DNA of 7,728 nt from Acidimicrobiia bacterium (GTDB lineage: Bacteria; Actinomycetota; Acidimicrobiia; Spongiisociales; UBA5794). Shown here piece by piece: positions 1-5,768 of this stretch. The notes beneath the pieces were generated by a model. It was given only the letters and a program-made list of their open reading frames with translations. It made no database searches and was not told the DNA's origin. The translations under genes were made by a program, and so were the position numbers. Each line of letters begins with the position of its first letter. The first letter of the stretch is position 1. The stretch is taken from contig JABDIW010000079.1 in the NCBI GenBank assembly GCA_013003515.1, positions 1 through 7,728 on the forward strand, in the 5' to 3' direction.

Positions 1-320
1 TCGGCCACGAACCACTCGGCACGGAGACGCACCTCGGCGAGATCGTCGGGCGACGGGACGAGTGCCATGAGGTCGGCTTCGCTCACGACCACACCGAGGG
101 GCTGGGTGGTCGTGGTGGAGGAGGTCGTTGTCGACGTGGCGTCCACAGCCATTGGTGGGAGTGGTGCGGGATCCGAGCCGCCGAACAGCAATCTTGCTCC
201 ACCGATTCCGACGACGACGGCGGCCACGATCGCGGCGGCGATGACGAGTGAACGGGTCGAGTTGTCTGGAGCCTGATCGGCCACGAGCCTCGACCACGGG
301 ACATCTTCGAGTTCTTCCAT
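1..320 (-). CDS. Membrane-anchored protein with Ser/Thr-rich linker, C-terminus cut by window edge
   Basis: Unrecognised protein; 106 residues are visible and the reading frame is open to the left edge. It has a short cytoplasmic N-terminus (about 1-23, starting MEELEDVPWS), one hydrophobic segment (about 24-46, rich in A, V and I), a Ser/Thr-rich linker (about 62-73, TSTTTSSTTTT) and then the start of a probably extracytoplasmic domain. That layout predicts a cell-surface protein held by an uncleaved anchor. The start is ATG at 318-320, preceded by GGAGG overlapping the end of the upstream LysM gene. The LysM stop (322-324) lies 1 nt before this ATG, so translation is probably coupled and the two are one operon. 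The frame, the shared operon and the clear membrane segment make this a real gene. What the missing C-terminal part does cannot be seen. Confidence 0.78.
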   Translation of the reverse strand, partial: MEELEDVPWSRLVADQAPDNSTRSLVIAAAIVAAVVVGIGGARLLFGGSDPAPLPPMAVDATSTTTSSTTTTQPLGVVVSEADLMALVPSPDDLAEVRLRAEWFVA

Positions 321-321
321 G

Positions 322-807
322 TCACACCTCCGGGATGATCAGCTGCTGGCCAGGGTGAATGAGGTCGGGGTCACAGCCGATCACGGTTCGGTTCTCGGCG
401 TAGACGAGCCGCCAGAAGCGGCTGACCTCGGCATCGGAGTCGGACAGGCCCCGAGCCAACAGATGTCTGGCGGCAATGGCCCACAGCGAATCCCCTGGCT
501 CGACGACGTAGGTGTCGCTCGTTCCGGTGGTGGCTTCCACTGCCGGCGAGGGCGCGACGGCGGGTGGGACGGCCACGTCTCCCACCCAATCGAGGGCGGG
601 GGGCTGGGCGTGGGCGGCCGGCATCGAGCGGACGGAGGGCACGAGCACCGTCATCGATGCCAGCCACGCCCACACCCGGAACCGGGCACGGCCGCGGAGG
701 GCAACGGCTTCGCCGATAGTGCGGAGGACCAGAGAGGCCCCCGTCATGGCGAGGGGGACGCCGGCGAGGGCAAGGGCGAAGCCGAACACGACGAGAACCG
801 GTTCCAT
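322..807 (-). CDS. LysM-domain membrane/cell-wall protein
   Basis: 161-residue protein with a C-terminal LysM domain, a module known to bind peptidoglycan or chitin N-acetylglucosamine chains. Residues about 3-24 are a first hydrophobic segment and about 44-60 a second, followed by a small-residue AHA-Q site near 65-68 that could be cut by signal peptidase. A Pro/Ala linker (80-90) precedes LysM at 99-161, with YVVEPGDSLWAIA at its start and PGQQLIIP at its end. Between these lies an unusually long middle (RGLSDSDAEVSRFW...NRTVIG) compared with the usual roughly 45-residue LysM. No hydrolase domain is visible, so it is more likely a wall-binding or morphogenesis factor than an enzyme. The frame stays open upstream to 933, but ATG 805-807 is preferred: the membrane segment begins there, and a -35/-10 pair places the likely transcript start at or next to this ATG. 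It is first in a two-gene unit. Confidence 0.85.
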   Translation of the reverse strand: MEPVLVVFGFALALAGVPLAMTGASLVLRTIGEAVALRGRARFRVWAWLASMTVLVPSVRSMPAAHAQPPALDWVGDVAVPPAVAPSPAVEATTGTSDTYVVEPGDSLWAIAARHLLARGLSDSDAEVSRFWRLVYAENRTVIGCDPDLIHPGQQLIIPEV

Positions 808-814
808 GCGTGAC

Positions 815-843
815 AACGTATAACTACAAACAACTACATTCAA
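815..843 (-). promoter_or_regulatory. Predicted promoter of the LysM gene, probably leaderless mRNA
   Basis: On the minus strand, TTGAAT (838-843) and TACGTT (815-820) are separated by exactly 17 nt and resemble -35 and -10 boxes. The -10 ends 7 nt before ATG 805-807, so transcription would start at or next to the first codon. No Shine-Dalgarno sequence fits in so short a leader, which agrees with leaderless initiation. Motif-based prediction only. Confidence 0.5.
822..838 (-). repeat. Direct heptamer repeat inside the LysM promoter spacer
   Basis: On the minus strand the heptamer TGTAGTT occurs twice (832-838 and 822-828) with a 3-nt gap, giving a 10-bp period. It fills most of the spacer between the predicted -35 and -10 boxes. 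A protein bound here would block RNA polymerase, so it is a candidate repressor site. It could also be chance in an AT-rich promoter. Confidence 0.3.
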
Positions 844-928
844 TAGTGTTGAAACATGCAGGCGACATGCGCCCGACAACCCGTCACGCGGCGGCCCATG
901 TCCGGTCTGTTCAGGGTGGTGGGGTACA

Positions 929-946
929 CACACCCGCAGTGGTGTG
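929..946. promoter_or_regulatory. Inverted repeat upstream of the ARxExLA repeat protein gene
   Basis: CACACC (929-934) and GGTGTG (941-946) form a perfect 6-bp inverted repeat around 6 nt, ending 20 nt before GTG 967. It may be an operator or a small leader hairpin; no protein family can be named from the sequence. No convincing -10 box for the 967 gene was found around it. Confidence 0.25.
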
Positions 947-966
947 CAGCTAACGGGAGGTGCATC

Positions 967-1626
967 GTGCAGAAGCTAGAGAGGCAGCGCACGATCAAGG
1001 CTCCGCAGAGAGGCCCCGAGGAGCGCCCCCGCCTGCCCGAGGTACTCGGATGGTCGATCGTCGCGGTGCTGTTTGCCGTCGTCGCCGTCGTAGCCCTGGT
1101 GCTCACGGTCGACGTTGGCGGTGAGAGCGAATTCGGTGTCACCGAGGCGGGCATCGTGCCGAACATCCCCGATGCCGGCATCGTGCTGTCCGCCGGTCAG
1201 CTTGCGGACGCCGCACGATACGAGGCGCTGGCCGCCGTCGTGCCAGCCAACGTCGTCGTGGATCGAGGATGGCAGGCGTCGGGAGCTCGCCTGGAGAGCA
1301 TGGCGTCGCTCCTTGTGCCGGTCCTCGCGCCGGACCTGACCGCGGCCCGTGTCGCTGATGCGGCCCGACTCGAGGCGCTCGCCGAGCGGTTCATCGGTCG
1401 GGCAGTCGTCGCCGACGCGGCCCGTTGGGAGGGGCTGACCGGGTACTACGTGCCCGACTTCACCAGGACTCGTCTCGCCGAGACGGCTCGCTGGGAAGGG
1501 TTGGCCGCCATGGCGCTCGGAGACCGCGAACCGGCCAGGGCAGCCGACAGCGCTCGGCTGACGGCCCTGGCCGACCACTTCTCAGCAAGGGAAGTGGAGA
1601 CCGCAACGATCCACCAGCCGTTGTAG
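967..1626 (+). CDS. Membrane-anchored protein with six degenerate ARxExLA repeats
   Basis: Unrecognised 219-residue protein. A basic, charged N-terminus (1-27) precedes one strong hydrophobic segment (about 28-48), so it is probably anchored with its C-terminal part outside. The remainder contains six degenerate copies of a motif: ARYEALA (83-89), ARLESMA (107-113), ARLEALA (133-139), ARWEGLT (152-158), ARWEGLA (174-180) and ARLTALA (196-202). They are spaced 19-26 residues apart, often with Asp-Ala or Glu-Thr just before and an aromatic or VP/YV turn shortly after. This looks like a series of short amphipathic helices formed by internal duplication. The start is GTG 967, with GGGAGGT at 955-961; the frame is open to 856 but lacks a ribosome site there. 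It is transcribed divergently from the LysM gene and ends before a strong terminator. Enzymatic motifs are absent, and a scaffold or envelope role is only a guess. Confidence 0.82.
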   Translation: MQKLERQRTIKAPQRGPEERPRLPEVLGWSIVAVLFAVVAVVALVLTVDVGGESEFGVTEAGIVPNIPDAGIVLSAGQLADAARYEALAAVVPANVVVDRGWQASGARLESMASLLVPVLAPDLTAARVADAARLEALAERFIGRAVVADAARWEGLTGYYVPDFTRTRLAETARWEGLAAMALGDREPARAADSARLTALADHFSAREVETATIHQPL

Positions 1627-1644
1627 GTGGTGGACTCAACAGGA

Positions 1645-1674
1645 AAGGGGCCCGGCCATCCGGCCGGGCCCCTT
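1645..1674. terminator. Bidirectional hairpin terminator between convergent genes
   Basis: A perfect 13-bp GC-rich inverted repeat, AAGGGGCCCGGCC (1645-1657) and its complement (1662-1674), encloses a 4-nt loop. It sits 18 nt after the stop of the plus-strand repeat-protein gene and 23 nt beyond the folKE stop on the minus strand. Its position between convergent genes suggests it ends transcripts from both sides. The T-run is short on both strands. Confidence 0.8.
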
Positions 1675-1697
1675 GTCTCTCGTCTTGTGGACGCCGT

Positions 1698-2828
1698 TCA
1701 GCTGCGAACCAGGTCCAGGAACTCCTGCCGGGTTCGCGCATCCGACTTGAACGTGCCGCGCATCGATGAGGTGATCATCGAGCTGTCCTGTTTCTGGACA
1801 CCGCGCATCATCATGCAGAAGTGCTTGCCCTCCAGCACGACACCCACGCCGTGAGGCTGGAGGATCTCGGAGATCGTGTCGGCGATCTGGTTGGTCATGC
1901 GCTCCTGCACCTGCAGCCGCCGTCCGAAGAGGTCCACGACCCGGGCGATCTTCGACAGGCCGATGATGTTCTCGTCGGGCAGGTAGGCGACCGCGGCCCG
2001 ACCGTAGAACGGCAGCATGTGGTGCTCGCACAACGAGTAGAACTCGATGTCCTTGACGAGGACCATCTCGTCGGCGCCCTCGGCATCGAAGATGGCGTCA
2101 TTGACGACCTCATCGAGGTTGCGGCTGTATCCGCTGGTGAGGAAGTCCATGGCCTTGGCGACACGAAGCGGCGTCCGCGCGAGCCCCTCCCGACTGGGAT
2201 CCTCGCCGATCTCGACGAGCATGCCGGACACAAGCGATTCGAAGTGGGGGTCATAGACCTCGTCCTCACGAGCCTCGAAGTCGAACTCCGCGGCATGGCG
2301 GGGGTGGTGTGGTGTTGATAGCTGGATTGCCATGACCGGCTGGACCATCTCTCGAGCTTCAGGCTGTTTGATCACCAATTCATACGTGGTCAACCCGGTT
2401 ACTGGATGAACCCAGTCGGGGGCGACATCGGCCAGCGGCACGGCGACATGGGCCTGCTCGACGATCTCGGGATCTGGCACCTGCCAGTCACCGAAGTCCT
2501 TCTGCAGGTCGCCGAAGAAGGCGACATCCAGATCGATCTTGCGAGGAGCGTTCTTGTCCTCGCTGCGCTGCCTCCCCATCGACTCCTCCATGGCCCGCAA
2601 CTCGGCTCGGAGAGCTTCGGGGGACAAATCGGTCGTGCCGGCGACAGCGACGTTGTGGAATTCTGGCGCTCCGTCGGGCCCGCCCACCGACTCGGATCGG
2701 AAGACTCGGCTCATCACGTCGATGTGGATCTGCGGATGGCGCCGCAGCATGCGGATGGCGTGGGGGATGCACCGTTCCTTGTCGACGTTCGAGCCGATGT
2801 TGATGGCGATGGGTGTCTGATCAGTCAC
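1698..2828 (-). CDS. folKE: Bifunctional FolK-FolE: HPPK fused to GTP cyclohydrolase I
   Basis: 376-residue cytosolic protein with two complete folate-pathway enzymes in one frame. Residues about 5-165 are 6-hydroxymethyl-dihydropterin pyrophosphokinase: INIGSN (9-14), FHNV (57-60), APRKIDLD (94-101) and the C-terminal VPLADVAPDWVHPVTG (130-145). Residues about 175-376 are GTP cyclohydrolase I, which makes 7,8-dihydroneopterin triphosphate: REGLARTPLRVAKAM (213-227), SLCEHHMLPF (265-274) with zinc ligands C267 and H270 and catalytic H269, and HFCMMMRG (336-343) with third ligand C338. All expected catalytic residues are present. Both halves are family-length, and no stop separates them. The start is GTG 2826-2828, with AGGAGG at 2835-2840; it overlaps the folB stop by 8 nt, so translation is probably coupled. 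An internal start at Met161 or Met166 could also release FolE alone. A FolKE fusion is known from Lactococcus lactis. The gene is last in the operon, before the 1645-1674 hairpin. Confidence 0.93.
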   Translation of the reverse strand: MTDQTPIAINIGSNVDKERCIPHAIRMLRRHPQIHIDVMSRVFRSESVGGPDGAPEFHNVAVAGTTDLSPEALRAELRAMEESMGRQRSEDKNAPRKIDLDVAFFGDLQKDFGDWQVPDPEIVEQAHVAVPLADVAPDWVHPVTGLTTYELVIKQPEAREMVQPVMAIQLSTPHHPRHAAEFDFEAREDEVYDPHFESLVSGMLVEIGEDPSREGLARTPLRVAKAMDFLTSGYSRNLDEVVNDAIFDAEGADEMVLVKDIEFYSLCEHHMLPFYGRAAVAYLPDENIIGLSKIARVVDLFGRRLQVQERMTNQIADTISEILQPHGVGVVLEGKHFCMMMRGVQKQDSSMITSSMRGTFKSDARTRQEFLDLVRS

Positions 2829-3192
2829 CGGCGACCTCCTGGCGTGTGCGGCGGATGGTGATCCCGACCGAGCGGGCGTGACGGAGGGCACCAGGCTTTT
2901 CAACACGGACCTCGGCCTCCGTAATCCGGGAGTCTGTCTCGAAACAGATCTCCACGATCTCGGCGACCAGGCGTTCGACGAGGAACGGCTCGCCGTTCTC
3001 GATGTGAGCGACGATGGCCTTCGTGATGGTTCGGTAGTTGACGGCATCGTCGATGTCGTCGGACACCGCCGCCTCCTTCGTGTCGACCCACAAGGTGGCG
3101 TTGACGCGAATGGTCTGCTTGTTGACCCGTTCGTCGGGCTTGATGCCGAGGATGCCGTCGACCTCGAGGTCGAAGATGTGAATTCGGTCCAT
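2821..3192 (-). CDS. folB: Dihydroneopterin aldolase FolB
   Basis: 123-residue cytosolic enzyme that cleaves 7,8-dihydroneopterin to 6-hydroxymethyl-7,8-dihydropterin and glycolaldehyde, supplying the substrate of the FolK half of the next gene. The length is that of the family. Visible landmarks are the N-terminal DGILGIKPDER (12-22) with conserved Glu21, the pterin-pocket stretch DAVNYRTI (49-56), LVERLVAEI (71-79) with Glu73, and VEKPGA (97-102) with catalytic Lys99. The start is ATG 3190-3192, where homology begins. There is no strong Shine-Dalgarno sequence, and the stop of the upstream reductase gene lies 33 nt away. It is the middle gene of the three-gene pterin operon, and its last codons contain the ribosome site of folKE. 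Homologues can also epimerise the substrate, which the sequence cannot decide. Confidence 0.93.
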   Translation of the reverse strand: MDRIHIFDLEVDGILGIKPDERVNKQTIRVNATLWVDTKEAAVSDDIDDAVNYRTITKAIVAHIENGEPFLVERLVAEIVEICFETDSRITEAEVRVEKPGALRHARSVGITIRRTRQEVAGD

Positions 3193-3225
3193 GCGGGCGA
3201 GGGTACCGGGCAGGCGTCCGCTACC

Positions 3226-3963
3226 TCACGCCGGGATCAGGTGTCCCCCACCATCGATGCGGACGATCTCGCCGGTGATGAAGTCGTCCTCCACCAGGAA
3301 CCGCACCGCCCTGGCCACCGGGTCCGTACCTCCGACCCGCTGCAGCGGGAGACGGGCCGCCAGCTTCTCGGCAAACGCGGCGTCCTCTCCAGGCGGAGGC
3401 AGGATCACTCCCAGGGCGACGGCGTTGACGCGCACCGTCGGGCCCAGGGCGACCGCGGCAGCCTTCGTGAACGTGTCGAGACCGCCCTTGGCGACGATGT
3501 ACGAGAAGTGGGTTCGGTACGGCGTGGCGGTACGCACGTCAGTGATGTTGACCACCGCGCCCGGCTCTTCGCCGAGGAGGCGGGCGAAAGACTGGGTGAG
3601 AAACACCGGGGCCTCCAGCGTCAAAGCGTGGGCGGCACGCCATCCCTCGGGTGTCGCCTCAGCCAGCGAGTCCGTCGGGAATCCCGAAGCCGAGTTGACC
3701 AGCACGTTGGCCGGTCTCCCAAACGTCTTGTGAACTCGGTCGGGCAAGGTGGCCGCCGAGTCGAGGTCCGACAGGTCGGCCTGGACCGGATGAGCCGTCA
3801 CACCATGCGCGGCCAGATCCTCGATGGTCTCGGTCGCCTCGGCTTCGGACCTCCCGTAATGCACGGCGATGTCGGCACCTGCGGCACCGAGCTCGAGGGC
3901 GATCGCCCTTCCGACACGTCGTGCCCCGCCTGTGATGAGCGCCAACGCGCCGTTGAGTTCCAC
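3226..3963 (-). CDS. PTR1/FolM-like pteridine reductase (SDR family)
   Basis: 245-residue NAD(P)H-dependent short-chain dehydrogenase with the marks of pteridine reductases, which reduce dihydropterins or dihydrofolate. TGGARRVG (11-18) fits the TGxxxRxG signature of PTR1/FolM rather than the usual TGxxxGxG. HYGRS (35-39) places Arg and Ser where PTR1 binds the NADPH 2'-phosphate. NSAS (90-93) is the NNAG-equivalent. The usual catalytic Ser is replaced by Asp142, spaced 13 residues before Tyr155 and followed by Lys159, the same Asp-Tyr-Lys arrangement as PTR1. DGGG near the C-terminus is also typical. It is the first gene of the operon with folB and folKE, which supports a pterin substrate. 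GTG 3961-3963 is chosen because TACCCT (3971-3976) lies 7 nt upstream, as for a leaderless mRNA. A TTG at 3990 would add 9 residues; neither has a ribosome site. Whether it makes tetrahydrofolate, tetrahydromonapterin or another product is unknown. Confidence 0.87.
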   Translation of the reverse strand: MELNGALALITGGARRVGRAIALELGAAGADIAVHYGRSEAEATETIEDLAAHGVTAHPVQADLSDLDSAATLPDRVHKTFGRPANVLVNSASGFPTDSLAEATPEGWRAAHALTLEAPVFLTQSFARLLGEEPGAVVNITDVRTATPYRTHFSYIVAKGGLDTFTKAAAVALGPTVRVNAVALGVILPPPGEDAAFAEKLAARLPLQRVGGTDPVARAVRFLVEDDFITGEIVRIDGGGHLIPA

Positions 3964-3970
3964 GTCCGAA

Positions 3971-3976
3971 AGGGTA
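3971..3976 (-). promoter_or_regulatory. Candidate -10 box of the pterin operon
   Basis: TACCCT on the minus strand fits TANNNT and ends 7 nt before GTG 3963, the geometry of a leaderless actinobacterial mRNA. No clear -35 box is seen 16-18 nt upstream. If the real start is TTG 3990, this box would lie inside the gene and would be meaningless. Confidence 0.3.
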
Positions 3977-4026
3977 GGTGGTGCAGCCAAGTCGAGCAGG
4001 CTTCGAGAACCGGGCGCCCAAACGAC

Positions 4027-4032
4027 TATCTT
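4027..4032 (+). promoter_or_regulatory. Candidate -10 box of the Thr-linker protein gene
   Basis: TATCTT (TANNNT) ends 8 nt before GTG 4041, placing the predicted transcript start at or next to the start codon. There is no Shine-Dalgarno sequence before this GTG, consistent with leaderless translation. No good -35 box is evident. Confidence 0.4.
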
Positions 4033-4040
4033 TCGTGCCG

Positions 4041-4625
4041 GTGAGTCGAGAAGATCCCAAACCGGGCCGGTGGCTGTTGCCGATCGTCGTTGTGGCGCTG
4101 ATCGGGTTCACAGCCGTATTCGTTCAGCAGCTCAGCCCTGGCGAGGTCGAGGGGGGCACTACCACCACGACCACACCGTCGGCCGGCGAGACAACGACCA
4201 CAACCACGACGGCCACCACCACGACCACGATTCCCGCTGCCACCCAGGCCTTCATCGCCGCAGCCGACGGCTACTCGTCGGACGGCAACACGCTGCTGGC
4301 AGACGCCAAAGAGATCAACCAGCAGTGGGACGACCGGGATGTGGGCCTGAGCGTCATCCGGGCCACCCTGGCCGACATCACCGCACAGTCGACCACCCTG
4401 GCCGACACCGTGAAGTCGACAGAGGTGCCGGCCAACGCCTCCACCGCCTGGACCGACGTCGAGTCGGCGGCCGATGACATCGTCACCGCAGCCGAGGCAA
4501 TGCAGACCGGCCTCGAAGCACCCGACACCGGCGAGGCCCGCCGCGAAGCACTGACGGGGTACGAGACCGCAGTCGGCCAGTTCCGCTCGGCGCTCGCCGC
4601 CGCCATCACCGCCGCCCGGGGCTGA
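4041..4625 (+). CDS. Membrane-anchored protein with long poly-Thr linker and helical outer domain
   Basis: Unrecognised 194-residue protein. A short charged N-terminus (1-10, VSREDPKPGR) precedes one hydrophobic segment (about 11-29). A Thr-rich linker follows (40-64: six Thr, PSAGE, seven Thr, A, five Thr). Residues about 66-194 are Ala/Thr/Asp/Glu-rich and predicted mostly helical, with regular hydrophobic spacing, as in a small helical bundle. There are no cysteines and no catalytic motif. By layout it is an extracytoplasmic domain held to the membrane by a flexible, possibly glycosylated stalk. The linker uses mixed Thr codons (ACC, ACG, ACA, ACT), so it is not a simple repeat-slippage tract. 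GTG 4041 is chosen because TATCTT lies 8 nt upstream; the frame is open further back but would overlap the divergent reductase gene. Convergent with the GSII gene, with a hairpin between them. Its function is unknown. Confidence 0.8.
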   Translation: MSREDPKPGRWLLPIVVVALIGFTAVFVQQLSPGEVEGGTTTTTTPSAGETTTTTTTATTTTTIPAATQAFIAAADGYSSDGNTLLADAKEINQQWDDRDVGLSVIRATLADITAQSTTLADTVKSTEVPANASTAWTDVESAADDIVTAAEAMQTGLEAPDTGEARREALTGYETAVGQFRSALAAAITAARG

Positions 4626-4641
4626 TCCCGGACGCGACGGA

Positions 4642-4661
4642 GCCCGGGTTCGCACCCGGGC
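4642..4661. terminator. Hairpin terminator between convergent genes
   Basis: GCCCGGGT (4642-4649) and ACCCGGGC (4654-4661) form a perfect 8-bp stem with a 4-nt loop, between the stops of the plus-strand Thr-linker gene (4625) and the minus-strand GSII gene (4694). A short TTTT follows on the plus strand at 4670-4673, about 8 nt from the stem, so it is better placed to end the plus-strand transcript. It could serve both. Confidence 0.6.
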
Positions 4662-4693
4662 CCCGACGGTTTTCCTGTCGTGCTACGCAGGAA

Positions 4694-5707
4694 TCAGACG
4701 ACGCCCGTCTCCTCGAAGTAGCCACAGACGGTGTCGACCATGAGTTGGGCGACGACGTACGGGTCCATGTTGGCGTTGGGACGCCGATCCTCGATGTACC
4801 CCTTCTGCTCGACATGCACCTGCCAGGGGATCCGCACCGAGGCTCCGCGGTCTGACACCCCGTAGGAGTACTCCGTCCACGGAGCGGTCTCGTGGAGACC
4901 GGTCAGGCGCTGCTCGATGCCTGCGCCGTAGTGCTGGATGTGCAGATCTGCCTTCTTGCCCAGTGCCTCACACGCGGCCACGATCGGCTCGTAGCTCTCC
5001 CTCATCTCCTTGGTGGAGAAGTTGGTGTGGGCCCCGGCACCGTTCCAGTCACCCTCGACGGGCTTCGGGGTGAGGTGGGCGGAGATGTCGTGGTCCTCGG
5101 CGATCCGGTACAGCAACCAGCGGGCCATCCACAGTTGGTCGCCGACCTCGAGGAGGCCTGCAGGACCGATCTGGAACTCCCACTGTCCGATCATCACCTC
5201 GGCATTCGTGCCCGAGATGGCCAGACCCGCATCCATGCAGGCCCGGGTGTGTGCCTCGACGACGTCGCGGCCCCAGATCTCATCGGCGCCGACACCGCAG
5301 TAGTAGCCGCCCTGGGGGGCCGGGTAGCCCCCGACGGGCCAGCCGTGCGGGCGTCCGTCCTTGTAGAACGTGTACTCCTGCTCGATGCCGAACCACGGCT
5401 CGTGGGAGCCGTACTTCTCGGCGGTCTCGGCCGCCTTGGCGCGGTTGTTGGACTCGTGCGGGGTCATGTCGGTGTTGAGCACCTCACACATGACGAGCTT
5501 GTCGTCGCCTCCACGGAGCGGGTCGGGGGCGATGAACACGGGGTTGAGGACGCAGTCGGACTCACTGCCCGGCGCCTGCTCGGTCGACGAGCCATCGAAA
5601 CCCCAGATTGGGGGCTCCTGGCCATCGGGGACGATTTTGGTCTTGGATCGCAGCTTGGCCGTCGGCTTCTGACCGTCGATCCAGATGTACTCCGCTCTAT
5701 ACGGCAT
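4694..5707 (-). CDS. glnII: Glutamine synthetase type II (GSII, eukaryotic-type)
   Basis: 337-residue cytosolic enzyme joining glutamate and ammonia with ATP to form glutamine. Its length and sequence are those of GSII, as in plants, Rhizobium, Frankia and Streptomyces, not of the longer GSI. Landmarks are FDGSSTEQA (37-45) with the ammonia-site loop, GIEQEYTF (107-114) with metal ligands Glu109 and Glu111, GQWEFQIGP (174-182) with Glu177, NGAGAHTNFS (222-231) with His227, EQRLTGLHET (265-274), VSDRGASVRIP (284-294) and EDRRPNANMDPY (306-317). No expected active-site residue appears to be missing. GSII enzymes are not adenylylated, so control should be transcriptional. ATG 5705-5707 is preferred over an in-frame upstream start because AGGAGGA (5711-5717) sits just before it and MPYRAEYIWIDG is the usual beginning. 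It is divergent from the GlnA2-like gene, with a candidate GlnR operator between them. Confidence 0.95.
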   Translation of the reverse strand: MPYRAEYIWIDGQKPTAKLRSKTKIVPDGQEPPIWGFDGSSTEQAPGSESDCVLNPVFIAPDPLRGGDDKLVMCEVLNTDMTPHESNNRAKAAETAEKYGSHEPWFGIEQEYTFYKDGRPHGWPVGGYPAPQGGYYCGVGADEIWGRDVVEAHTRACMDAGLAISGTNAEVMIGQWEFQIGPAGLLEVGDQLWMARWLLYRIAEDHDISAHLTPKPVEGDWNGAGAHTNFSTKEMRESYEPIVAACEALGKKADLHIQHYGAGIEQRLTGLHETAPWTEYSYGVSDRGASVRIPWQVHVEQKGYIEDRRPNANMDPYVVAQLMVDTVCGYFEETGVV

Positions 5708-5729
5708 CTTTCCTCCTGGTAGCACTGGT

Positions 5730-5746
5730 GGCCGGCGACTCCGGCC
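5730..5746 (-). promoter_or_regulatory. Hairpin in the GSII leader
   Basis: GGCCGG (5730-5735) and CCGGCC (5741-5746) form a 6-bp all-GC stem with a 5-nt loop, ending 12 nt before the GSII ribosome site on the minus strand. It could stabilise the leader or affect ribosome access. No T-run follows, so it is not a classical terminator. Confidence 0.3.
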
Positions 5747-5768
5747 GAGTTCAGCATCACACCAACGG

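Noticed and set aside
808..933. N-terminal extension of the LysM protein to 933
   Set aside because: The extra 42 residues contain no recognisable domain, no ribosome site precedes them, and the predicted promoter lies inside this stretch.
856..966. N-terminal extension of the repeat protein to 856
   Set aside because: GGGAGGT sits directly before GTG 967, and the upstream residues are Cys/Pro/Arg-rich with no domain.
808..966. LexA/SOS box controlling the LysM gene
   Set aside because: Some actinobacterial LysM wall proteins are SOS-controlled, but no CGAAC-type palindrome with GTTCG is present here.
2195..2330. Separate folE gene starting at Met161 or Met166 of the fusion
   Set aside because: The only upstream ribosome-like sequence is a weak GAGAG and there is no stop for FolK, so a single fused product is the simpler reading; internal initiation remains possible.
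2878..4044. 388-codon open frame on the plus strand
   Set aside because: It is antisense to folB and the reductase, which have clear family motifs. Its translation is rich in Gly, Arg and Asp with no domain, as expected from a high-GC shadow frame.
4640..4662. Resemblance to a tRNA T-arm (GGGTTCGCACCC)
   Set aside because: The stem is 8 bp with a 4-nt loop, and no acceptor, D or anticodon arm surrounds it. Its place between convergent genes fits a terminator.
4892..5722. 276-codon open frame on the plus strand
   Set aside because: It lies opposite the GSII gene, whose active-site motifs are all on the minus strand; low-complexity shadow translation.
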